Part shown: positions 45,371-54,397 of the stretch, piece after piece
Layout: the number at the start of each line of letters is the position of its first letter
How positions within the stretch are numbered: position 1 is the stretch's first letter
Source of the DNA: Paenibacillus sp. FSL H8-0548
Lineage (GTDB): Bacteria > Bacillota > Bacilli > Paenibacillales > Paenibacillaceae
Assembly: GCF_038630985.1 (NCBI RefSeq)
Contig: NZ_CP152049.1
Span: forward strand, 4,421,501-4,485,500
Length of the DNA: 64,000 nt
Reading direction: 5' to 3'
Program-made: the position numbers and the translations under genes
Notes under the pieces: model-generated
What the model was told of the DNA's origin: nothing
Seen by the model: only the letters and a program-made list of their open reading frames with translations
Databases searched by the model: none

Positions 45371-46009
45371 TCACTGATGTCTTCGTGACTTTATACGATC
45401 GAAGAAATGATAAAGAATGAAGCCTGCCAAAGCACCGCCAACATGTGCCCATAGATCAATTTGCGGCACAAGAATCGAATAGACGACACCAAATACTAAA
45501 ATAACATATACCGTTTTGCGCGAGCTCTCATCCAGCTGTGTCTTGCGAAACAATGATAAGTATAGAAAAGCTCCATAAATGCCATAGATAGCTCCTGAGG
45601 CCCCTACACCGATATGCGGGCTCATATCACTTTGAATAACATTCATTAAAGCGCTCATCCCGTTTCCAGCTATACCGCAAATCAAATAAAATCCAGCGTA
45701 ACGAAACTGTTTCAGCAAATATTCCAGCGGCGGTGCAAAAACAAGAAGCGCAAACATATTGTAAAGCAAATGCTCAATTCCAGAATGCATAAACATGGAG
45801 GTTACATAACGCCATGGCTGCTGGAGTCCGTACGGATCTATCTCCACATCGGTTGCAAAGGCTCCGTACTTATACGCATGATAAGCGTTATTCGGGTCAC
45901 CATTTAGGGCGACCACAATAAAGTAAGCCAGGTTTAATGCAATCAATGCTGCTGTAATCGGATAAAGCTTTAGATAGGAGCGGAAGCTCTCATATCTTAA
46001 GAAGATCAT
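45371..46009 (-). CDS. Rhomboid-family intramembrane serine protease
   Basis: 212 residues from ATG 46007-46009 (AAAAGGGG upstream). The open frame extends further into the tpx gene on the other strand, but that part is not protein-like. Six membrane helices are expected. Catalytic Ser is in HIGVGASGAIYGIYGAF and His in DLWAHVGGALAGFIL; WRYVTSMFMHSGIEHLLYNMFAL gives the helix 2 His/Asn residues. Substrates unknown. Divergent from tpx. Confidence 0.9.
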   Translation of the reverse strand: MIFLRYESFRSYLKLYPITAALIALNLAYFIVVALNGDPNNAYHAYKYGAFATDVEIDPYGLQQPWRYVTSMFMHSGIEHLLYNMFALLVFAPPLEYLLKQFRYAGFYLICGIAGNGMSALMNVIQSDMSPHIGVGASGAIYGIYGAFLYLSLFRKTQLDESSRKTVYVILVFGVVYSILVPQIDLWAHVGGALAGFILYHFFDRIKSRRHQ

Positions 46010-46112
46010 TGAATCGTCCCCTTTTCTATTGCAATTGGACAAGGTCGTTTCATAACGCTTATAATTAATCTGGTATTGACCAAAATAATCATTTAGAGGA
46101 GGAAGTTTACAC

Positions 46113-46631
46113 ATGACACAAGAACGTACAGGAGCTGCCACATTCAAAGGCAATCCGATCACATTAGTTGGACCTGAGCTAAAAATAGGTGACCAAGCAC
46201 CAGATTTCAGTATCAACAAATCTCTCGTAGAGAATGCTTCACTCAAGGACTTCTCCGGTAAAGTTAAGCTAATCAGCGTTGTTCCTTCTATCGATACTGG
46301 CGTCTGCGATGCACAAACTCGTCGTTTCAATGAAGAAGCCGGCGCACTAGGTGACAATGTCGTTGTCCTTACAATTAGTGTTGACACACCTTTCGCACAA
46401 TCTCGCTGGTGCGGTGCCGCTGGTGTCGATAAAGTCGTAATGCTTTCCGACTATAAAGCACATAGCTTCGGTGAAGCTTATGGCGTTTACATTAAAGAGT
46501 TTGGCCTTGATCAACGCTCAATCTTCGTCATCGACGCCAACGATACGATCCAGTATGTTGAATACTTGCCTGAAATGACTGAGCATCCTAACTACGAGCT
46601 TGCAATCAACGCTGTCAAAGCGCTTGTATAA
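46113..46631 (+). CDS. tpx: Thiol peroxidase
   Basis: Atypical 2-Cys peroxiredoxin that reduces hydroperoxides with thioredoxin. 172 residues. Peroxidatic Cys in SIDTGVCDAQTRRFNEEA (about 61), resolving Cys in AQSRWCGAAG (about 95). Begins MTQERTGAATFKGNPITLVG as usual. GGAGG precedes the ATG. TATAAT at about 46061 may be the -10. Confidence 0.96.
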   Translation: MTQERTGAATFKGNPITLVGPELKIGDQAPDFSINKSLVENASLKDFSGKVKLISVVPSIDTGVCDAQTRRFNEEAGALGDNVVVLTISVDTPFAQSRWCGAAGVDKVVMLSDYKAHSFGEAYGVYIKEFGLDQRSIFVIDANDTIQYVEYLPEMTEHPNYELAINAVKALV

Positions 46632-46670
46632 TCAATTATCCGCAGCTAATTAATTGAATAGACATTGCAA

Positions 46671-46708
46671 AACAAAGCGAGTGAAGGCAACCCTTCCTCG
46701 CTTTGTTT
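46671..46708. terminator. Bidirectional terminator after tpx
   Basis: AACAAAGCGAG / CTCGCTTTGTT stem between convergent tpx and the DUF1499-like gene. Confidence 0.88.
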
Positions 46709-46713
46709 ATGTA

Positions 46714-47106
46714 TTAGCTATTTACTTTAAATGCAGCAAGCTTCTTATCCAGCGTACGGTACAAATCGATAATAACTCTGTAATTAGAACCAAGATCTCC
46801 TAGTGAACCACGGGATGCCGAATAAATATCGACAGCAGATTGCAGCGGATTTACACTAATGACAGAAACTGTAATGTCCATTGTTCTTCCAAAAGATGTA
46901 CGCTTCTCAAGAACAATCTCTCCAACCGATTGCACCTCGTGAAGCAGCTTGTAGCCTTGCATTTTCTTTAGAGTCGATAGCACTTCTTCCCAAGCCTTGT
47001 CTTTGGACAGCTTGTAGAAATGAGATTTGAGCATTGGATCCTTGGCTCTGTCGCCAGTCTGTTCATGACTGCGCAGCAGCCCGATCAAGGTCCGCTTCAA
47101 CAACAA
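46714..47106 (-). CDS. DUF1499-like protein
   Basis: 130-residue soluble protein. The C-terminal pattern SAVDIYSASRGSLGDLGSNYRVIIDLYRTL fits the DUF1499 family (RSxSRxGxxDxGxN). The start is one of three tandem TTG codons (47098-47106) after GGAGGGGGAG, an unusual arrangement. It lies just downstream of the non-coding RNA on the same strand. Function unknown; no enzyme motif visible. Confidence 0.7.
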   Translation of the reverse strand: MLLKRTLIGLLRSHEQTGDRAKDPMLKSHFYKLSKDKAWEEVLSTLKKMQGYKLLHEVQSVGEIVLEKRTSFGRTMDITVSVISVNPLQSAVDIYSASRGSLGDLGSNYRVIIDLYRTLDKKLAAFKVNS

Positions 47107-47165
47107 CGATCTCCCCCTCCGGAATCTATGTACATTACTCTATATGATAACATGATTTGTCCAAT

Positions 47166-47397
47166 GAAAAAAGAGCTATCGCTGGATTTCTCCAGCAGAT
47201 GCTCTTCATTTTAAATGAAAACCCGCCTATGCCGTCCGACTCACATGTTTCTGAACCCGCTTACGCAGGTGGGTGACCGCAGAACCGCTTTTGAGATCCC
47301 CTTTCGGGGGCATGTCAGCTACGTCTCGATATTGGTCTCCCGTGAAACAGCCATTGGTTCAAAACAGCGTAAAGCCGTAACGAGCATCGCAGGAGGT
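47166..47397 (-). ncRNA. ssrS: Probable 6S RNA
   Basis: A ~230-nt minus-strand unit runs from a consensus SigA promoter to an intrinsic terminator, with no good open frame. It can fold into one long rod: CUGUUUUGAACC near the 5' side pairs with GGUUCAGAAACAUG near the 3' side. Nearer the tip, GAGA/UCUC-type pairing encloses CCCCGAAAGGGG. AUGC/GCAU with CCU/AGG closes the base. A rod with an internal bubble, this length, and blocks such as UUUUGAACC and CACCCACCUG match what I remember of Firmicute 6S RNA, which binds SigA RNA polymerase in stationary phase. Covariance search was not possible. Confidence 0.65.
47168..47206 (-). terminator. Terminator of the non-coding RNA
   Basis: GAAGAGCATCTGCTGG / CCAGCGATAGCTCTTTTTT on the minus strand. 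Confidence 0.85.
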
Positions 47398-47403
47398 ATT
47401 GCT

Positions 47404-47432
47404 ATTATAGACCGAACAAATGAAAAAGTAAA
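47404..47432 (-). promoter_or_regulatory. Promoter of the non-coding RNA
   Basis: TTTACT, 17-bp spacer, TATAAT on the minus strand. Begins 14 bp after the yesL stop codon. Confidence 0.85.
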
Positions 47433-47445
47433 CGCTCACTAGCTG

Positions 47446-48222
47446 TTATTTACTGGAGCTGCTTGAATCATCCTTAACCAGATCAATTCGATCAAGCTCA
47501 GCTGCATTCTCAGCCTCTTCTTCTTCCGCTATCCGCGCCTTCTCCGCTTGATCTTGCAGCTTCTGATAGATTAAATGGAAATTCCAGAACGCCAAATAAG
47601 CGATAATGCTGCCCATAAAGAAAGGAATGAGAAACGTAAACCTAGTACTGAAATACATAACCGCACCACTCATCAGAGCCGTTGACAATGAACGGAATGG
47701 CTTGCCTATTGTAATAAGCACGGCGTTTTTCAGCAATTGAAACGTTTTCATATGATAATGAACAAGCATTGAGAAAAAATTAAATAACGAGATAATAAGC
47801 AGTAAGAGGAATGCAATGAAAATGTAGGACAGCAAATTCAACTGTTCACGATAAACGATAAAGTCTACAATCATAATCGCAAGCAGTATCGTATAAATAA
47901 TACCGCCCAGCATACTTTGTTTATAGTTTTCTTTGTAGCCTCTGAAAAAGGTTTTGAAGAGTGCGACATCGCTCTCACCCATTACCCATTTGCGAGCGAC
48001 CGCAAACATTGCAGCTGTTGCAGGAAATAAAGTAAAAGGAGCAACGACAGCCATTACAATCAGCCCAGAATACACTTGGTTGACATCCTGAGACATAACC
48101 AGCATCCATGCAAAGAAAACGAATGGCAATGAACAGATCAGCCATAACACATTAATAGTCGCTAACCGCATAATCCATTCGGATATTCGGTAAAACCCAC
48201 CCATTAGTCCTCTTGGTTCCAT
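47446..48222 (-). CDS. YesL-family membrane protein (DUF624)
   Basis: 258 residues with about six membrane helices. The N-terminus MGGFYRISEWIMRLATINVLWLICSLP, then LFPATAAMFAVARKWVMGE, are typical DUF624 blocks. The C-terminal ~45 residues are a charged Glu/Ala coiled tail ending in a Ser run. YesL genes often neighbour carbohydrate ABC transporters; none is near here. Function unknown. Confidence 0.85.
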   Translation of the reverse strand: MEPRGLMGGFYRISEWIMRLATINVLWLICSLPFVFFAWMLVMSQDVNQVYSGLIVMAVVAPFTLFPATAAMFAVARKWVMGESDVALFKTFFRGYKENYKQSMLGGIIYTILLAIMIVDFIVYREQLNLLSYIFIAFLLLLIISLFNFFSMLVHYHMKTFQLLKNAVLITIGKPFRSLSTALMSGAVMYFSTRFTFLIPFFMGSIIAYLAFWNFHLIYQKLQDQAEKARIAEEEEAENAAELDRIDLVKDDSSSSSK

Positions 48223-48273
48223 CAGATCTGCCTCCAGAAATGTAAGATTACTCCCACCTGACGAGTAAAAAAT

Positions 48274-48334
48274 AAAAAAAAACCGAGGTCGTCGGGATGC
48301 CAGTTAGGGATCACGGACTTCCTCGGTTTTTTTA
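48274..48334 (-). terminator. Terminator of the second helicase gene
   Basis: AAAAAAACCGAGG / CCTCGGTTTTTTT around a ~27-nt loop. Confidence 0.85.
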
Positions 48335-48360
48335 TTAAAATTTACAAAGGTAAAACTTGA

Positions 48361-49986
48361 TTAGTTATTTACATAACCATCAGGAGAGCTTTTTGGACGA
48401 CGGTTTTCTGGACGCCCTTCGCTGCTCCGTTTACCTGCATAACCGCCGCCACTGCTGCTGCCGCCGCGCGACTCATAGCCACCACGCGAGCTGCCACCAG
48501 TACTACTGCTGCTGCCGCCACTGCTGCGTCTGTCATCGCGTCCGCGATAACCGCCGCCGCCAGTGCCGCTGCTGCTGCGATTGCCGCCGTATGAAGACGA
48601 CGAAGAAGAACCGCTGCGATTGAATGGACGACCATTCGAACGAATATCCGGCTTGCGTTTTTTCGCACGAAGCGGATCTTCCGGCGTCAATTCGATTTCT
48701 ACGTTTTTCTTCTCGCCGGTCAGCAATTTGATTGCTGCGGAAAGCAAGTGAACGGAATCGTATTGCTCAAGCAATTGAATGGAAATTGCTTTGTATTCAG
48801 AGAATTCATCGCTTTGAACGACTTCAATCAGACGCTCAGCCGTTACACGTTGTTTGCCTTCAATAGCCTCAGCAATGCTTGGAAGCGGCTTGCGGCTCAT
48901 CTTCTGGCGTGTAACTTTCTCGATGAAATGCAAGTGATCCGTTTCACGCGGTGTAACGAATGACCAAGCTGTACCTTCTTTACCTGCACGGCCCGTACGA
49001 CCGATACGGTGAACGTAGCTCTCAGGATCTTGCGGAAGGTCAAAGTTGATAACATGTGTTACGCCAGAAACATCTAGTCCACGTGCAGCAACGTCAGTTG
49101 CTACTAGAACGTCAATGCTGCCGTCACGGAATTTGCGCATAACGCTGTCCCGTTGGTTCTGTGACAAGTCACCGTGCAATCCGTCAGCAGTATAACCACG
49201 CTTCTGAAGCGCTTCGCTTAGCTCATCAACCCGGCGCTTAGTACGACCGAAGATGATCGCAAGATCAGGTGATTCCATATCAAGCAAACGGCTAAGTGCT
49301 TCAAACTTTTGGCGTTCATGCACTTCAATGTAAAATTGCTCGATAAGCGGTGCTGTAATTTGCTTCGGAATAACCGAAACATGCTCAGGGTTTTTCAGGA
49401 ATTGCTGTGCAAGTCTCTGAATGTTAGCTGGCATAGTTGCAGAGAACAACATCGTGTGACGCTCGTCAGGCACTTGCTTCAAGATAGATTGGATGTCTTC
49501 CATGAAACCCATATCAAGCATTTCATCTGCTTCATCCAAAATAACAGTTTGTACATCTTCCAGACGAATCGTCTTGCGGTTGATGTGGTCAAGCAAACGA
49601 CCCGGTGTACCAATAATAATTTGAGGTTTCTTCTTCAATGCACGAATTTGGCGTCCAATTTCTTGTCCACCATAAATCGGCAACGAGCGAAGGCCCTTGT
49701 ATCGAGTCAACTTCCCGATCTCTTCTGCCACTTGAATAGCGAGTTCACGGGTTGGCGTCATTATTAATGCGACAATGCGTTCCTCGCTTGTCGGAATTTT
49801 GTTAATGAGCGGAATTCCGAATGCCGCTGTCTTTCCTGTACCCGTCTGTGCTTGGCCAATAAGATCTTGACCAGCCATAGCAATAGGGATCGCTTTGTCT
49901 TGAATCGGGGTAGATTCCTCGAATCCAAGTTCGGTAATTGCTTGCAACACTTTTGGTTCCAAGCCAAATTCAGCAAATGTTTTCAA
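48361..49986 (-). CDS. cshA: DEAD-box RNA helicase, CshA-like
   Basis: 541 residues. Motifs: [13 protein letters not shown] (Q), [88 protein letters not shown] region. The C-terminal ~75 residues form a Ser/Gly/Arg-rich tail ([20 protein letters not shown]). CshA of Bacillus works with the RNA degradosome and at low temperature. The start is TTG at 49984-49986, about 12 bases after AAAGGAG. More CshA-like in core sequence than the 23-25 kb paralogue. Confidence 0.93.
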   Translation of the reverse strand: MKTFAEFGLEPKVLQAITELGFEESTPIQDKAIPIAMAGQDLIGQAQTGTGKTAAFGIPLINKIPTSEERIVALIMTPTRELAIQVAEEIGKLTRYKGLRSLPIYGGQEIGRQIRALKKKPQIIIGTPGRLLDHINRKTIRLEDVQTVILDEADEMLDMGFMEDIQSILKQVPDERHTMLFSATMPANIQRLAQQFLKNPEHVSVIPKQITAPLIEQFYIEVHERQKFEALSRLLDMESPDLAIIFGRTKRRVDELSEALQKRGYTADGLHGDLSQNQRDSVMRKFRDGSIDVLVATDVAARGLDVSGVTHVINFDLPQDPESYVHRIGRTGRAGKEGTAWSFVTPRETDHLHFIEKVTRQKMSRKPLPSIAEAIEGKQRVTAERLIEVVQSDEFSEYKAISIQLLEQYDSVHLLSAAIKLLTGEKKNVEIELTPEDPLRAKKRKPDIRSNGRPFNRSGSSSSSSYGGNRSSSGTGGGGYRGRDDRRSSGGSSSSTGGSSRGGYESRGGSSSGGGYAGKRSSEGRPENRRPKSSPDGYVNN

Positions 49987-50141
49987 ACTTTTCTCAAACT
50001 CCTTTTATCTGCAGCCTACTTAAAAATATCTTAATCATTATAGCACACAATCATTCGTGAATACCAGCGAACCAAAGAAAGCCATACTAAAGAATCACAA
50101 AATAAAGTAAATAACACATCCGTTGGATGGGAGTGAACCTT

Positions 50142-50981
50142 ATGAATCCGCATTCCATTCGTTACTTATATACCGTGCCCATTATGACAGTAGGCTCCTT
50201 GCTTATCGCACTCGGCTTCAATTTATTCCTTATCCCCCATCAGCTTCTCAGTGGCGGGGTATCCGGCGTTTCTATGATGATCGGCTACATTACCGGCGGA
50301 AATATTGGATGGCTTTATTTCATTCTCAATTTACCTATTCTTCTATGGGGCTGGTTTATCATCGGCCGTCGTTTTATACTGTGGAGCATTTATACGGTTA
50401 TCGTCTCGACCTTGTTCTTGCAGCTCATTCCTATCGTCAAAATTGCCGATGACATCATGCTCGGCGCAGTTTTTGGCGGCGTTATTACCGGTTTCGGAAG
50501 CGGCTTGACGCTTCGATATGGCGGCTCCTCCGGCGGATTCGACATCATTGCCTCCATTGTCACCCGCAAACGCGATTTACCCGTCGGCATGATCATTTTC
50601 ATTTTGAACAGCCTCGTTATCGCAATTCTGGTTATATTTACTCAAAACTGGGATTCAGCCCTTTACTCTCTTCTGTCCATTTTTTCCGCTGGAAAAATAG
50701 TGGATCTCATTCATGTGAGACATATCAAAGTAACGGCCTTTATTATTACAACCAAGACGGATGAACTGCTGGCAAAGCTGCTCTCTCACCCGCGGGGGAT
50801 AACAATCTTGAAAACACGCGGCGCCTATTCCTCTGAAGAGAGAGATATGCTGATGACAGTTAGGACGAGGTATGAGCTTGCTGAGCTTAGCAAAATAGTG
50901 ACGAGCATCGACTCGCGCGCCTTTATCAATATTGTGGAGACTGTCAGCGTAATTGGCGACTTTACTAAGCCAAAAGACTAA
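50142..50981 (+). CDS. YitT-family membrane protein
   Basis: 279 residues: five to six membrane helices (DUF161 type; GFNLFLIPHQLLSGGVSGVSMM, GSGLTLRYGGSSGGFDIIASI) followed by a C-terminal soluble DUF2179 domain (HPRGITILKTRGAYSSEERDMLMTVRTRYE region). ATG at 50142 follows GGGAGTG. Bacteria of this group carry several paralogues; transport role suspected but substrate unknown. Divergent from the helicase gene. Confidence 0.9.
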   Translation: MNPHSIRYLYTVPIMTVGSLLIALGFNLFLIPHQLLSGGVSGVSMMIGYITGGNIGWLYFILNLPILLWGWFIIGRRFILWSIYTVIVSTLFLQLIPIVKIADDIMLGAVFGGVITGFGSGLTLRYGGSSGGFDIIASIVTRKRDLPVGMIIFILNSLVIAILVIFTQNWDSALYSLLSIFSAGKIVDLIHVRHIKVTAFIITTKTDELLAKLLSHPRGITILKTRGAYSSEERDMLMTVRTRYELAELSKIVTSIDSRAFINIVETVSVIGDFTKPKD

Positions 50982-51119
50982 TTTATATAGCCGAATATGG
51001 ATTTTACGCAGTATCCCTATGTTTTTGAAAATGATCCTGATATACTATTTGTATCCCGTAGCTTTGGTTTCTTGCCATATGATTTCCCCTAAACATTAGA
51101 TATGAAAGGGTGATGCTCA

Positions 51120-51314
51120 ATGGATATGGAAACGGTCAAATTGTCTCAAATTGTAGAGAAGCTTGCCCCAGAGCTTAGTCCTTTTCTTACGCCACGCGAA
51201 TTGGACATAAGCATCGTGCTGCGTGACGGCCTTGCCTTACTCGAGCCCGCTGACGCCATGGAAATTGTGCAGCACAGCATTTGCAATCAGCAGAGAGAAG
51301 CTTTGTTACAATGA
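51120..51314 (+). CDS. Small uncharacterised protein (64 residues)
   Basis: Acidic, helical, Leu-rich protein (KLSQIVEKLAPELSPFLTPRELDISIVLRDGLALLEPA). GAAAGGGTGATG lies before the ATG and a perfect terminator follows 28 bp after the stop, so it looks like a real monocistronic gene. I do not recognise the family and see no motif or membrane segment. Confidence 0.6.
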   Translation: MDMETVKLSQIVEKLAPELSPFLTPRELDISIVLRDGLALLEPADAMEIVQHSICNQQREALLQ

Positions 51315-51342
51315 CAATGCGGGACAGACGGATTATTTACGC

Positions 51343-51370
51343 GCCAGTCGATACAATCGACTGGCTTTTT
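51343..51370 (+). terminator. Terminator of the 64-residue gene
   Basis: GCCAGTCGATACAATCGACTGGC-type perfect hairpin (10-bp stem, 3-nt loop) followed by five T residues. Confidence 0.92.
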
Positions 51371-51417
51371 GTTTGATTTGGGCTTAATCCACTGCTGAAA
51401 TCGTCTCTTATTAAGTA

Positions 51418-51490
51418 GAAACTACGACGTCATCCTTGTCTAAGGACAAGAAGTTTCTCCCAAAAATATAGGCGGAGTATAAATATGAAA
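51418..51490 (+). repeat. Dispersed double-hairpin element, copy E (left part)
   Basis: A diverged first hairpin (GAAACT...AGTTTC with inner CTTGTC/GACAAG) and the left arm AAATATAGGCGGAGTATAAA of the second hairpin. Interrupted by the IS4-family element at 51491; the right arm resumes at 53006. Confidence 0.7.
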
Positions 51491-53005
51491 CTCAACTTTC
51501 GCAGAGTCAAAACCGAGTTGACTCCAATCCGGTGTTAAGGTAAAGCTGGTTTAAGTAACGATCTTGCCCATATAGAAAAACACCGCTTCATTTGGTAAAG
51601 TGAGATTGTCGAGATCCACTAAACCAAAGAAGAGGTGTCCCTTCCATGATAAAGCAAAAGTCGTCCCTAGATCAACTCCCACCTGAAATGAGGCCTGCTT
51701 TTCAGGAACTCGGTGTACTGAAGCACCTGAGAAATGCAGGATTCAAAAAGACTTTTGGCTATACCTGTTCCCATCTATTTATGCTCGTTTTTGTCCTTCT
51801 CTTTCATCAGAAGAACTGGTTTCGTCTGCTCGAAAGTTCCAAAAGTGAAGCCTTTCCTGGCAAAGATGCCGTCTACCGGTTTCTTAATCACAGCGGATTT
51901 GCTTGGCGGCGTTTCTTGACTTCTCTCAGCAGTGACACCGTTCAGCGAGTCGAAACCTTGACCTCCGTCACACGAACTTCCGTGTTTATTGTCGACGATT
52001 CCATGTTTGAACGAAATCGCAGCAAAGCGGTAGAACTTCTCGCTCGGTTCAAGGATCACGCCACCGGTGCTTATTATAAGGGGTTCCGTATGCTGACTTT
52101 AGGCTGGTCGGACGGCCATACATTTCTCCCTCTGGACTTCGCCCTGCTCAGTTCTGTGAAGGCTGGACTGACCGGTATTCATCCGGGAATCGATAAGCGA
52201 TCCACTGGCTACAAACGCCGGAAAGAAGCTCTGCTTTCGGCCCCGCATCTGGTTTCTGAACTGCTGGATCGGGCCATCGCCTCGGGTGTTTCTGCGTCTT
52301 ACGTACTCATGGACAGTTGGTTCACTCATGCGCCCTTAATCGAGCGAGTGGTGGAACGAGGTCTTCATGTCATTGGCATGGTGAAAAACGACAACAAGCG
52401 ATATCTCGTTCAGGGCAAGCGGGTCGATCTCAAAGGTCTTTACCGATCTGCAACGCAAGTCCAAGGGAAGCAACGGAATATTTTGCGTCAGATTCATACG
52501 GAACTGGTTCCCGGTATTCCAGTCGTCGTGATCTTTGTTCGCCATCGCTCCAAGAAAAACGAGTGGCTCGCGATTCTATCGACGGATCTCACACTGACGG
52601 CACCGGAAATCATTCAAATCTACGCTCTTCGCTGGGACATCGAGGTCTTTTTCAAATGCGCTAAATCCTTGCTGCGCCTGCAAAAAGAGTTCCAAGGTCG
52701 CTCCTACGATCTGCTCATTAGCCATACTACGATTGTCTTTTCCCGTTATATTCTGCTGGCTTGGCAGCATCGGCAAAGTACCGATCAACGGACGCTCGGT
52801 GGACTGTTTTATTTGCTATGCGATGAAGTCGGTTCTTTGGACTGGGCAGTGGCTTTACAGCAACTGGTGGAATTGATGAACGAAATCGCTAATCAAGTCG
52901 GCAAAAAGCTATCCACTATGATAAAAAGTCAACTACAGCTCTGGATCTCCGCTTTGCCCAATTACATCAAGGCTTACTTGCCAATTTCAGGCTGCGAAAG
53001 TTGAG
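51491..53005 (+). mobile_element. IS4-family insertion sequence, complete
   Basis: 1515 bp. Terminal inverted repeats CTCAACTTTCGCAG (51491-51504) and CTGCGAAAGTTGAG (52992-53005) are perfect over 14 bp. The target duplication TATGAAA flanks both sides (51484-51490 and 53006-53012). It has a single transposase gene whose stop codon lies in the right inverted repeat. Confidence 0.93.
51646..53004 (+). CDS. IS4-family DDE transposase
   Basis: 452 residues. First catalytic Asp in SVFIVDDSMFERNR, second in VLMDSWFTH, and Glu in the YREK signature (YALRWDIEVFFKCAK, spacing Y-2-R-3-E-6-K). FERNRSKAVELLARFKDHATG region is typical of this group. Intact frame with GAAGAGGTG upstream of the ATG. The element is structurally complete and its target duplication is perfect, so the insertion is probably recent. 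The 7-bp duplication would fit IS4 subgroups with short duplications. Confidence 0.93.
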   Translation: MIKQKSSLDQLPPEMRPAFQELGVLKHLRNAGFKKTFGYTCSHLFMLVFVLLFHQKNWFRLLESSKSEAFPGKDAVYRFLNHSGFAWRRFLTSLSSDTVQRVETLTSVTRTSVFIVDDSMFERNRSKAVELLARFKDHATGAYYKGFRMLTLGWSDGHTFLPLDFALLSSVKAGLTGIHPGIDKRSTGYKRRKEALLSAPHLVSELLDRAIASGVSASYVLMDSWFTHAPLIERVVERGLHVIGMVKNDNKRYLVQGKRVDLKGLYRSATQVQGKQRNILRQIHTELVPGIPVVVIFVRHRSKKNEWLAILSTDLTLTAPEIIQIYALRWDIEVFFKCAKSLLRLQKEFQGRSYDLLISHTTIVFSRYILLAWQHRQSTDQRTLGGLFYLLCDEVGSLDWAVALQQLVELMNEIANQVGKKLSTMIKSQLQLWISALPNYIKAYLPISGCES

Positions 53006-53032
53006 TATGAAACTTATACTTTTCTATATTTC
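53006..53032 (+). repeat. Dispersed double-hairpin element, copy E (right part)
   Basis: TATGAAACTTATACTTTTC followed by TATATTTC: the missing right arm of the second hairpin. A further similar stretch, CATATACTTTCTTATATTTTC, follows at 53036 and runs into six A residues. Confidence 0.7.
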
Positions 53033-53127
53033 AAGCATATACTTTCTTATATTTTCAAAAAAGTTAATGACCCAGCATGCCAACTGCTTTATAATTTGAA
53101 CAGAATAGCTAACGGGGAGAGAGCAAA

Positions 53128-54324
53128 ATGGACATCATAATTTCAACCTTAATGCTGCTGTACAGTCTGCTCACGGGTAACGGTGAAGAAAATGCTGCCG
53201 TCAAGCAGCTCGCTGTTGCTTACTTAAATTCTGCTGCTGGACAAACGCTAATCCAACCTGATTCGTCCATTGCTGGCGGAAACACATCTGGAGACAAGAG
53301 CTTAGCCATTGTCAAGAAAGACCCGCAGCCGGATACCCCGCCAATAAAAGGGATCTATGTGACGGCTCACAGCGCTGGTGGCGCACGCATGGAGTCATTG
53401 CTCAAGCTGCTTGATGATTCCGAGCTGAACAGCATGGTCATTGATATTAAAGATGACAATGGTTTTATTACATATCCTACGACAACACCCGAGCTGCAGG
53501 AGGTTGGTGCCTCCAAAAAGTATATTCGGGATATCCATGCTCTTATGGTTACACTCAAGCAGCATAACATTTATCCCATAGCGAGAATCGTCGTCTTCAA
53601 GGATACCGCGCTAGCCCGCAAGCGGCCTGAGCTCTCGTTCCTGCATCAGGATGGAACCATATGGAAGAACGGACGCGGAGAAAGCTTTGTCAATCCTTAT
53701 CGCAAGGAAGTTTGGGATTATAACATCGCAGTTGCCAAGGAAGCCGCAAAGCTAGGCTTCAAGGAAATTCAATTCGACTATGTCCGTTTCCCTGAAGGCT
53801 TCGAGAATAAAGAGGCCTCGCTGACCTTCGACAAAGCTGAGCAAAGTCACGTTGATACGATTGCCGGCTTCGTGAAATACGCTCGCGAGCAGCTCGAGCC
53901 GCTAGGTGTACGCATGTCTGTGGATATTTTCGGATATGCTGCGTCTGTACCTACAGCAGAGGGTATCGGTCAGGACTTCGTAAAAATCTCAAACGATGTG
54001 CATGTGATCTCACCAATGGTTTATCCAAGCCACTATAGTACCGGTTGGTTTAAACAAAAGGACCCTGATTTGAACCCTTACGAAACCATTAAAGGGGCCA
54101 TGATTGATACACACAAGAAGCTTGATCCAATAGAAGAACTAAAGCCGATTATCCGGCCTTGGATTCAAGATTTCACTGCCAGCTGGTTAGGAAATGGCCA
54201 CTATATGAAGTATGGCAAGGCGGAGGTTGAAGCGCAAATAAAGGCGCTTAAGGACACTGGTATTAATGAGTATTTGCTATGGAACGCCGGGAATAAGTAT
54301 TCACCAAACGTTAACTACGAGTAG
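53128..54324 (+). CDS. Putative glycoside hydrolase-like TIM barrel protein (DUF4015)
   Basis: 398 residues. Short hydrophobic N-terminus (IIISTLMLLYSLLTG), linker, then the DUF4015 domain: IKGIYVTAHSAGGARM, MVIDIKDDNGFITYP, FKEIQFDYVRFPEGF (candidate acidic residues), DIFGYAASVP and VISPMVYPSHYSTGWF. The family is a predicted carbohydrate-active barrel; no substrate is known to me. GGGGAGAG precedes the ATG. It may be secreted or membrane-anchored. Confidence 0.88.
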   Translation: MDIIISTLMLLYSLLTGNGEENAAVKQLAVAYLNSAAGQTLIQPDSSIAGGNTSGDKSLAIVKKDPQPDTPPIKGIYVTAHSAGGARMESLLKLLDDSELNSMVIDIKDDNGFITYPTTTPELQEVGASKKYIRDIHALMVTLKQHNIYPIARIVVFKDTALARKRPELSFLHQDGTIWKNGRGESFVNPYRKEVWDYNIAVAKEAAKLGFKEIQFDYVRFPEGFENKEASLTFDKAEQSHVDTIAGFVKYAREQLEPLGVRMSVDIFGYAASVPTAEGIGQDFVKISNDVHVISPMVYPSHYSTGWFKQKDPDLNPYETIKGAMIDTHKKLDPIEELKPIIRPWIQDFTASWLGNGHYMKYGKAEVEAQIKALKDTGINEYLLWNAGNKYSPNVNYE

Positions 54325-54340
54325 TGCAGCATTAGCAACA

Positions 54341-54385
54341 CAAAAAAATCCACCCTCGCTCCAAAGCGCAGGTGGATTTTTTTGT
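54341..54385. terminator. Bidirectional terminator
   Basis: CAAAAAAATCCACC / GGTGGATTTTTTTG between the convergent DUF4015 and pfkA genes. Confidence 0.9.
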
Positions 54386-54397
54386 GTTGCATTCGCA

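Larger units (their letters stand above)
51315..51490. other. Gap between the 64-residue gene and the IS4-family element
   Basis: Contains the terminator at 51343, then the left part of a diverged double-hairpin element (copy E). Together with the IS leader (51491-51645) it makes a 330-bp stretch before the transposase gene. Nothing else seen. Confidence 0.7.

Noticed and set aside
46050..46090. PerR box ahead of tpx
   Set aside because: Only one half-site (TTATAAT) matches; the second half does not.
46010..46387. N-terminal extension of the rhomboid gene
   Set aside because: It is antisense to the well-conserved tpx gene; a good start with AAAAGGGG exists at 46009.
47215..47442. 75-codon plus-strand open frame
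   Set aside because: It is antisense to the promoter-to-terminator non-coding RNA and has no family features.
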